Source: Sphacelaria rigidula
Lineage: Eukaryota > Phaeophyceae > Sphacelariales
NCBI GenBank assembly: GCA_964200075.2
Contig: CAXNAA020000240.1
Coordinates: 1 to 23,901, forward strand
DNA length: 23,901 nt
Direction of reading: 5' to 3'
Shown here: positions 17,567 through 23,901 of the stretch, one piece after another
How the letters are laid out: each line of letters opens with the position of its first letter
Numbering within the stretch: the first letter of the stretch is position 1
Position numbers and translations under genes: made by a program
Notes under the pieces: model-generated
What the model was told of the DNA's origin: nothing
Seen by the model: only the letters and a program-made list of their open reading frames with translations
Databases searched by the model: none

Positions 17567-19493
17567 CAAAAACATCACGCCGTATTTTCCCTCCAATTTT
17601 CGTAATTGTTCGCGTTCCAAACCACAAAGGCTGCATTTGGAGACACGCAATGAGAAAGCCTTAACTGGAAACGTACGAAAGCTCAGGATTGCGACTATCT
17701 AAAGATGTATGTCTTGGGTTTAAACGAGAAGTGCCGCGATCATGGAAAACGAATCAGAATGCGTACCCCTGAACAGGCTGTCTAAGTCTGATGATGAAAT
17801 CAGAATTGATCGTCCGTAACCAGCGTGCAGAACCAGATCTATCAGGAAGACTGCCAGATTGTTGAACACCACTCGAGACATGTTTCGTTTTCTCGAGTGA
17901 TGGCTTCGGGGTTATGATGCACTTTTCCACACGGTTCATAGGCAACAGCACTTGCCCAAGAATCGCACAACTGGGAACGTGAGAACATTCTTTCCACCGA
18001 AAGTTGGATAAGTGTTCCTTAACATTTGATACAGACAGTACAAATGGTGAAGGAGATATAACTTGACGCAAAAGCAAAGTGTTTCATGGCACACATTTTG
18101 TATTTTTCAAGTCTCCAACGCCTCCACATTGTTGGTTGCGCCATGACATATTTCTCGTTATTATTGGGCGAGAAAAGTCGCAGATTCCCTAATTTTTTTC
18201 ATCAATGATCTCATGGCTTGATTAATCTGGAGTTTTCGTTCTCATGGACTATACTTGTCTATCTGGTCCTTCTTTGCCATCCTTTGTTACATGACCCGCA
18301 ATACTTGAAAGGTGAACCGAACAGTTCATGGCCATTAGCCGTCGAAGATTCAACGTCTTCTAAAAATACGTGCGTACTAGATATAGATAACCCCTCTACT
18401 CCGTGAGTATGTCCGGTTAAGTCTTAGAAGGTCGTCGGAATGCCCTCCGGTTTCAAATCGAACTGTTGCATTGGATTCCTTGAAAGTTCTTCCCGCTAGA
18501 AAATATTCTCCTGTAATGTGATAAGACAAGGAGTATGAAGTTGCTCTTGTCATTTCCCAAGATAATAGAGAATATATGGCTGGCGGGTATGAGAAGTAGA
18601 TCTCAGGTGCATGAGGGCACGTGCATCTGAACAGCCGTGCACAAACTTGTCACGTTTGGAAGACAGAGTACGTCGTGGTCGGTAACAGGTGTTGGATGAC
18701 GTGGATTTGTAGGCATACAGCACTCCTTTTCGGTTGAGCAGCGACCAATAGCAGCTGCTGCAGGTTGAACGTCTGCATGCGCTTTGAGGCTTGAAGTATT
18801 CCGTGATTCGATAGATTTGTGCTATGGCTTATTCAAGAGCATGTGGTGTTTCGAAGGATGACTCGGCAAGAGTTCATCGCCACCTAGCCCAACTCGGTTC
18901 CTCATTGCCGATTTGGAAGCCAGCATAACGGTAGAGACTAATTGAACACATCTTGAAGGGTCAGCACTCACGCCAGGCTGATCCTAGGCTGAGTACCACT
19001 CTACTGTCTTTGCACCGGTTGGTCAGCTGATTACATCGCACTCCTTCACTCGAAAAATCTCGCTTCATTCGCTCAGACTTGCTTCCATTTTCTTATTTCT
19101 ACTGGTCTTTGCCTTCCTCTACATCATGGTTTTGCACGTGTTTCAATGGCTGTCGAGAAAACGGAGTGTTCATCCGTGTCGGGAGTCAAAGCCTTTGATT
19201 CTTTTGCAAACAGCTCTATTCTTGCTTCATCTTGAATCGATCCCATTTTCACTGTCGGTCACTCACGTTCTTGGCTTCTCTATAATAAGAGATATTTCGA
19301 CAGGTGTCCAATATATCACTAACTTTTCTCGTATAGACACAAAACGGGGTGCCGTTCTCAGGCGTTGCACGGCTGTGGTTCAATATGGACTCTCAAGATA
19401 TGCTCATCCAAACCCAAGCATATTCACGCACACGCTCATCACTACTTTTGGTGCTACTCCGACCCTACACGTCTCACGTTACGCTTGCTTTTG
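17567..19493. other. Intergenic; possible leader of the next gene
   Basis: No supportable gene. A plus frame at about 18218-18408 is hydrophobic (ILVYLVLLCHPLL) and ends at a strong donor (TACTCC|GTGAGT), so it might be an upstream exon, but it has no ATG in frame. From about 19050 to 19300 the plus strand is pyrimidine-rich, as expected for a leader. A 107-codon minus frame at 17754-18077 is unsupported. Confidence 0.35.
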
Positions 19494-20744
19494 ATGGCGA
19501 ATAAACAAAACAGATCGATGAAGGTGAACCAGAAACAATTCAGGTCCGCACACGAAAGCTCTGACAAGGGTGCCTCATCCCATGTTGTTGGTGTTCCGGA
19601 CTCGGAATACGCGGTCCCTCTGAGCCCCAAGCAGTGCATACCGGGCGACACAACACACCCTTCAACAACGTCGACGGGTGTCGCCAGCACCATGAGATCC
19701 TCGAGCCCTTCGAATGCTTCCTTCCGCGCGAAGAGTCCGCACAAGGAGCAGCAAGAAGGATTTAACAAGGCGATGGACAACCTGCAGGAGAGCTCCAGCG
19801 AGAGCGCCTGTCAGCTGGACGCGATTGACGGCTCGTCGCGGAAGCAGACGCCCTTGTCGTTCGGCGACATGGTTGACAGCACATCTACGGCGGCAGCCGT
19901 CACCGCGGCGGCCGTCACCCCGGCGTTTGGACAGGTGGTCTGGAACGATGGAAGTGTTGCAAAGGTGCGTGATGGTGCAGCCCCGGGTAGGTGTTGCGTT
20001 GCCGGCTGTCTGTACGGCTTCTCCTGTGCTGCAACCGAATGCGTCGAGAGCAGGGGTGGCAGTGGTGTTTGTGGAGCAGGTTGCGATGGTGTAGCTCCTC
20101 AACAAGCTCAGCCTTGTTATCCTGTAGGAAGTGATGACGAACAAGAGGCACTCTTCGGCATTGGACCGGGCGTGCAGCATTTCTGGATGTCGGCGTTCGA
20201 TCCTGCGCTAGCGGTGCCCGAGCGCAAGGATGATCATGGAACGGAGACATCGGCAGAAGAGCCAACGGCAAAGTGCAACCGAGCAGCCAAGCGGGCATTG
20301 GTTTGGGCACAAAGGGATGCGGCGACCAATACGCAGAAAATGTCTCTTGCCGAGCAGCTTTGGCGTGGAAGTTATGCGAGCTGTGAGGAGGAAGAATTTT
20401 CGTCGCCGCTGCCCGTCACCGTGGGCTGTTCCGGCAACAGTAATGGCTTACGCGATGCCGGAGCAGCGTCGATATCAAGCGCATCAACAGTATCGGGCTC
20501 GCCAGTGCGCCGAACTCCCGAGGGGAGAGTATCATTGGTTTCTCCTAACGTCAGCGCTCACGCAGCCGGCGACGATATCACACCTCCCCATGAAAACAGC
20601 AGCAGAGGTGGGGTGGAGGCTCGAGATGGAAGTGTGTCACCGCTGGGTGCAATAGAAATCAGCCTTGAGGCAGAGGACATGTATGTCGAGGATGATTTGT
20701 TCAGCAAGGTGTTTCTCGAAGAAGCCTTCGGATTCCCGGAGTAG
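19494..20744 (+). CDS. Hypothetical low-complexity protein, acidic C-terminus
   Basis: The longest reading frame in the window: 416 codons from ATG 19494 (MANKQNRSMKVNQKQ), stop TAG at 20742. The frame is open to 19365, but the extra 43 codons differ in composition (His/Leu/Trp-rich) and look untranslated. Residues 50-130 are Ser/Thr-rich. Residues 131-143 hold a 15-bp tandem duplication (AAAVTAAAVTP). Residues 167-208 are Cys-rich (about eight Cys) without a spacing I recognise as a zinc motif. Residues 270-300 carry WAQRDAATNTQKMSLAEQLW. The tail (390-416) is acidic with bulky hydrophobics (EDDLFSKVFLEEAFGF), reminiscent of transcription activation segments; this is only a resemblance. Several SP/TP sites suggest regulated phosphorylation. 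Codons here are richer in G/C at third positions than the surroundings. Family unknown. Confidence 0.75.
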   Translation: MANKQNRSMKVNQKQFRSAHESSDKGASSHVVGVPDSEYAVPLSPKQCIPGDTTHPSTTSTGVASTMRSSSPSNASFRAKSPHKEQQEGFNKAMDNLQESSSESACQLDAIDGSSRKQTPLSFGDMVDSTSTAAAVTAAAVTPAFGQVVWNDGSVAKVRDGAAPGRCCVAGCLYGFSCAATECVESRGGSGVCGAGCDGVAPQQAQPCYPVGSDDEQEALFGIGPGVQHFWMSAFDPALAVPERKDDHGTETSAEEPTAKCNRAAKRALVWAQRDAATNTQKMSLAEQLWRGSYASCEEEEFSSPLPVTVGCSGNSNGLRDAGAASISSASTVSGSPVRRTPEGRVSLVSPNVSAHAAGDDITPPHENSSRGGVEARDGSVSPLGAIEISLEAEDMYVEDDLFSKVFLEEAFGFPE

Positions 20745-21257
20745 AATGGGAGGGTTCCTGGAGACGGTGTACGGATGTTTACCAGTCTAGGTCCGAACTG
20801 GTCGCCACGCTGTACTCAACCACCGAATGGTGAGTTATTCTTATTGACATTTGTGTGGTGTGCTGCTGCACAGACCTCGTCGAACACGGAGGTGCTGCCA
20901 GCATTGTGGTTGCCTGTCATACAACTTAACACCCGATGAAGGTTTGGGTGTAGCAATTTGTACATGATAGGACTGGACGCAATTCATACGCGGGGTTTTA
21001 AAGCGGGGGGAAAGGTTCCTAACGTGGTGTTGATGGATTTTATTCGCGCGTCTGATATGTATACAAGCGAGCAAGGAACGTTATCATCTCTTCATACTGA
21101 CGCGGTACTGCCCTGAAATTTGAAGGAATTGGGTGATACGAGACTGCAGAGTGTCGCGTGCACACTGTGCTCATTTTGTCGTAATTTTGTGTCCCCCCTT
21201 CCTCACTTTATATATTTCTTTCATTAGCTCACGTCTTCGATCTTCCCATGGCGGAAA
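20745..21257. other. Intergenic between convergent genes
   Basis: It would hold the two 3' ends. I see no gene, and no clear polyadenylation signal can be assigned. Confidence 0.45.
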
Positions 21258-21518
21258 CTAGTGTAGTAAACCAGCAGTGTTGGTATTCCAATCCATTATT
21301 ATAGGTACAGTATTTAAAGCATTTACGGTACCCGGTGAAGTATTGTCTATTGTACCTGGTTGTATGTTGAACTTCAGCGACGCCCGCCCTTCGTTCGATC
21401 TTTGTTCCATGTGGCCTAGCAATATATGTTTTCCTTCGTGCATTGCCCCTTGAAGGGTGTCTTCGATGTCTGACTTGCGGTAGGCGTAGCGAGTTGCAAG
21501 TGTGAAGGGTGTATTCCC
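21258..21518 (-). CDS. Candidate terminal exon, weak ankyrin-like start
   Basis: Minus strand. It begins after AAAAG with GNTPFTLATRYAYRKSDIED, then TLQGAMHEGKHILLGHMEQR, and ends VPIIMDWNTNTAGLLH and TAG (21258-21260); 86 codons. A stop precedes the acceptor in this frame. The opening resembles the G-TPLH-A core of ankyrin repeats, but only half a repeat is visible. Another minus frame (21229-21555) overlaps and is Arg-rich, so it is probably a shadow. The phase does not join directly to 22155-22306, so an intervening exon would be needed. Confidence 0.4.
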   Translation of the reverse strand, partial: GNTPFTLATRYAYRKSDIEDTLQGAMHEGKHILLGHMEQRSNEGRASLKFNIQPGTIDNTSPGTVNALNTVPIIMDWNTNTAGLLH

Positions 21519-22154
21519 CTTTTATCGTTTCCGTTTCGTCGTTGCTCAATTTCATGTCAGGCGTGGGGTTTTGTGCTTTTCTTAAATTATTTTACACCAC
21601 CAATATGATGCAGCTTTGGGTACGTGATGCTGGATCGCCAAATATACAGAAATGAGCAAAGCGCTTTGTGGAGTAGAAATAGCACCCACCCAGTCATTTT
21701 CAAGTAGTGGCAAGTGGTGAGTATGAAATGGTGTCTGTATCCTTGTCCTAGCTCCGCACAAGATTTTTATTCCAGTCAATGTTGGAGCGTGGGATGCTTC
21801 TTGTTGGGGTGCTGAACCGGACCCTCTTGTGCATAAAATGAGGCAAGGGTAGGGTTGTGGTTGTTCGGTCGTGGTCGTCCCTTCTGTGTGTGTCTGTTGC
21901 ATATATCCACGCGGCGGTTGGTTCGTAAGACAGTACGAATGATGCCGCAAGTAATTTGACACGCGGGCGCATATAAGACTGTCGGGATATATGCCCATGG
22001 CGGTATGCGCAACTACGGTTGCCCGGCGGCGCGCTTTGTTTTATTTATCATTTCCCGTGATTTTTAATTTTCGGCGGACGCAAGTATAATCGTAGTTTAG
22101 GCGGTCATTGTTTTTATCACTGTCGGTACTGTTTAATGTCAGTAATACTCTCAC
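21519..22154. other. Presumed intron of the minus-strand gene
   Basis: A 138-codon minus frame (21582-21998) covers much of it and may contain the missing exon, but I could not fix its ends. Confidence 0.35.
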
Positions 22155-22306
22155 CTGTATTGTTTTTGGCAGCAACTCGTCGCTGTAGCTGAGATCCAGC
22201 TACATCCCGCTCGGTTGCATTCCTGCAGTTTACTCTTTTGTTTGAAGTTCAGTAGAGCCTTGAGTTCTGATACATCGGGCGTGAAGCTACAGTCAAGTGG
22301 TGTTCG
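22155..22306 (-). CDS. Candidate exon, weak ankyrin-like
   Basis: Minus strand, with acceptor TGTGCTCGCGCAG and a consensus donor (ATACAG|GTGAGA). 50 codons, phase 0 in, phase 2 out: RTPLDCSFTPDVSELKALLN, then FKQKSKLQECNRAGCSWISA, then TATSCCQKQY. TPLD...SELKALL fits the TPLD-A...ELV-LL pattern of an ankyrin repeat loosely. It lies on the same strand as the 21258-21518 segment and is probably part of the same gene. Function cannot be inferred. Confidence 0.5.
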
Positions 22307-22437
22307 CTGCGCGAGCACACAGGATGGTTTGTAAGTATTTCCTTGGGTACAGTTTGTCATTTGCGAGGCCCCTCCTAATTACAAACATAAAGCAACACTA
22401 GGAAATTGCCAGGGCTGGGTACTGGCGAAGTCAGTCA

Positions 22438-22477
22438 GGATCCTGTATACTGGCTTCGAAGCCAGTATACAGGATCC
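22438..22477. repeat. Perfect 40-bp palindrome
   Basis: GGATCCTGTATACTGGCTTC is followed without a spacer by its exact reverse complement. It contains two BamHI-type GGATCC ends and a central TTCGAA. Symmetry stops immediately outside. Confidence 0.95.
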
Positions 22478-22498
22478 GATCAGTACAGTGGTGCCCCC

Positions 22499-22536
22499 CC
22501 TCCGGCTGGTGAGGGGGCCCCGCCGGAGGCGCTTTT
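22499..22536 (+). repeat. GC-rich hairpin followed by T6
   Basis: CCTCCGGC (22499-22506) pairs with GCCGGAGG (22522-22529). The loop also contains a GGGGGCCCC run. CGCTTTTTT follows. It has the shape of a bacterial intrinsic terminator but lies in eukaryote-like DNA. Confidence 0.6.
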
Positions 22537-22667
22537 TTACGCGATTTGGCTTCACTAGAGCATAAAAAATGAGTGATTTTGGCCCATGTGACAGAGGCAC
22601 TATATCGCGGGGAAACGATAGAAATTTCGAGGACAGCGCCCAAAATTATTGGTTCTCTATTTTTTTA

Positions 22668-22847
22668 GGCCAACTTCTATGGGAGCGTTTAGAATTTTAT
22701 TTTGCAATAATTTTAAACGACTTTTTTTCTTTTTTCTTTGCCGTGGTTGTGTATTTTGTATCCGTTCACCATGATGACAAAGAAGAAAAAAAACTCCTCT
22801 GAAATTGTTGCAAAATAAAATTACAAACGCTCCCATAAGAGTTGGCC
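22668..22847. mobile_element. 180-bp MITE, Tourist/Harbinger-like
   Basis: Left arm GGCCAACTTCTATGGGAGCG (22668 on) and the reverse complement of the right end GGCCAACTCTTATGGGAGCG (ending 22847) stay similar for about 75 bp, leaving a short centre. TTA flanks both sides (22665-22667 and 22848-22850). A 3-bp TTA/TAA duplication with GG-starting TIRs is the known signature of PIF/Harbinger-derived MITEs. No coding capacity. Confidence 0.8.
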
Positions 22848-22850
22848 TTA

Positions 22851-23279
22851 CATGAGGGAATGTGGCACGAATCTTTGACTTTGCAACACCCACAAACTCC
22901 AGGATCTTCAGGATCGTGGGACACGTAGTCTGTGCATATGAAAGTGCATCAAACTGTATCTTCCACCAAACCCCTTACGTTGAGGAGAATTAAAAAAATG
23001 CAAGCAACCAAGTAGAAAGCCCTGTAAAACCAGCAGTTGAAAGCACAAGGCACAAGGTTAAAAGGTGGTGAGCGGCACTCTTGTTTACTGGACTGGACAA
23101 CCTCTCGCAAAAAAACGAAGGAAACAACGACACGGCAGCCCTGAAATTAAACCAAGAAGCCAACAAAAAAACAAGAAACAAAGGGGACACGAACCAGCTT
23201 AGCATGCTAGTACGTACGCGATAAGCATGGTGCCAAAGCTACACAACCGTAACCTACAGGGCGGTGCCAGCGCTGTGGG
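22851..23279. other. No supportable gene
   Basis: A short minus frame (22990-23205, 71 codons, hydrophobic, MLSWFVSPLFLVFLLASWF) is open, but nothing else supports it. Confidence 0.4.
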
Positions 23280-23303
23280 CTGCTGCTGCTGCTGCTGCTG
23301 CTG
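23280..23303. repeat. (CTG)8 trinucleotide repeat
   Basis: Eight exact CTG units, followed by imperfect CTG/GCAG repeats to about 23345. On the minus strand this encodes Gln8 in a frame (23199-23405) that also holds an Ala/Ser-rich stretch; a minus-strand exon is possible but unproven. Confidence 0.9.
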
Positions 23304-23546
23304 CTCGGCTGACGCAGCGGACGTAGCTGCTGCTGACGCAGCAGCCCCACCACTGCCGGGGTCTGAAGCAGACGGCGAGCTGCCAGAGAAGACAAACCTG
23401 TCCATCGTTGTATGGTCTCCCGAGCTGTATGGTTCGCGTGGGATGTGCTGTGTGCTGTGTCTCCTTTGAGGCGGCCTGAATAGATGGGTTTCCGCTGGTT
23501 TTTGAGGCGTGTTGAGGAATCTACGTAGATGTGTATGTACTGGTGT

Positions 23547-23580
23547 ATATGCACTGGCAGTACATATGCACGGGCAGTAC
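23547..23580 (+). repeat. 17-bp tandem duplication
   Basis: ATATGCACTGGCAGTAC is followed directly by ATATGCACGGGCAGTAC, with one difference. Confidence 0.8.
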
Positions 23581-23901
23581 GTACTGGTTCAGTACCCAAG
23601 CCTAAAAATTGCCTTTTTGGAGGTTTTACGTCGCTTCACGCCCTGAAAAAGAGAAATGGGGGTTTTTACATGTTGGAATTGTTACAGGGTGGATGATGAC
23701 TCTGAATAGAAGGCTATAGGGTGATGCGATTGCGGGTCTGCCGAACCACTCTTCAGCCCAATGACGATTTATAAAAGATAAAGACGCTATCTCCCGCTAG
23801 CGCACACGAGGTCAGAGAAAGAAAGACCAAAAACCAATGCAATCCGAGGGCAAATGTGTCATATCGTCTCACGATAGCCGAACTGCACTGCACCATTGCT
23901 G
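23581..23901. other. No feature seen
   Basis: Unique-looking sequence without a supportable gene, cut by the window edge. Confidence 0.4.

Noticed and set aside
19662-20310. Long alternative frames on both strands over the 416-codon gene
   Set aside because: They are Arg/Pro- or Thr-rich shadows of the high third-position GC in the main frame and have no support of their own.
22990-23205. A 71-residue membrane protein on the minus strand
   Set aside because: Hydrophobicity comes from T/A-rich codons; no splice sites, leader or neighbour support it.
23199-23405. A poly-Gln protein exon on the minus strand
   Set aside because: It is open and has a possible donor, but the CTG repeat alone produces the frame; recorded only as a repeat.

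Overview
The window looks like nuclear DNA of a eukaryote with many introns, most likely a protist. Reading frames on the plus strand are short and bounded by GT...AG splice consensus. There are no bacterial-style operons. The DNA between exons is full of short inverted-repeat elements, TA microsatellites and a CTG run. GC content looks close to even. I cannot name the species; coccidian apicomplexans or brown algae would both fit, but that is a guess.

Layout: (1) 1-1.7 kb is non-genic and repetitive, with an ACGT-dense array, a short terminal-inverted-repeat (TIR) element containing three telomere-like TTAGGG units, and a tRNA-like (possibly SINE) module. (2) 1.97-15.83 kb on the plus strand: I can chain 20 candidate exons, phase-consistent at every junction, into one 856-codon reading frame ending at a TAG at 15825. 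I do not recognise the protein, and the stretch may be two genes split near 4 kb. Its introns hold a 390-bp foldback element and a three-copy dispersed repeat. (3) 15.88-17.56 kb: a TIR-bounded element carrying two sub-arrays of the palindrome CAATATATATTG at a 42-bp and a 43-bp period, with mutually unrelated spacers. This is the most unusual object in the window. (4) 19.49-20.74 kb: an uninterrupted plus-strand reading frame of 416 codons for a low-complexity protein with a Cys-rich middle and an acidic C-terminus. (5) 21.26-22.31 kb on the minus strand: two exon-like segments with weak ankyrin-like character, convergent with the previous gene. (6) 22.4-22.85 kb: a perfect 40-bp palindrome, a GC-rich hairpin and a small MITE (miniature inverted-repeat element) with a 3-bp TTA target duplication.

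Exon calls rest on reading frame, splice consensus and phase agreement only; no transcript or homology search was available. Nothing was confidently assigned to a protein family, and no pathway can be inferred.
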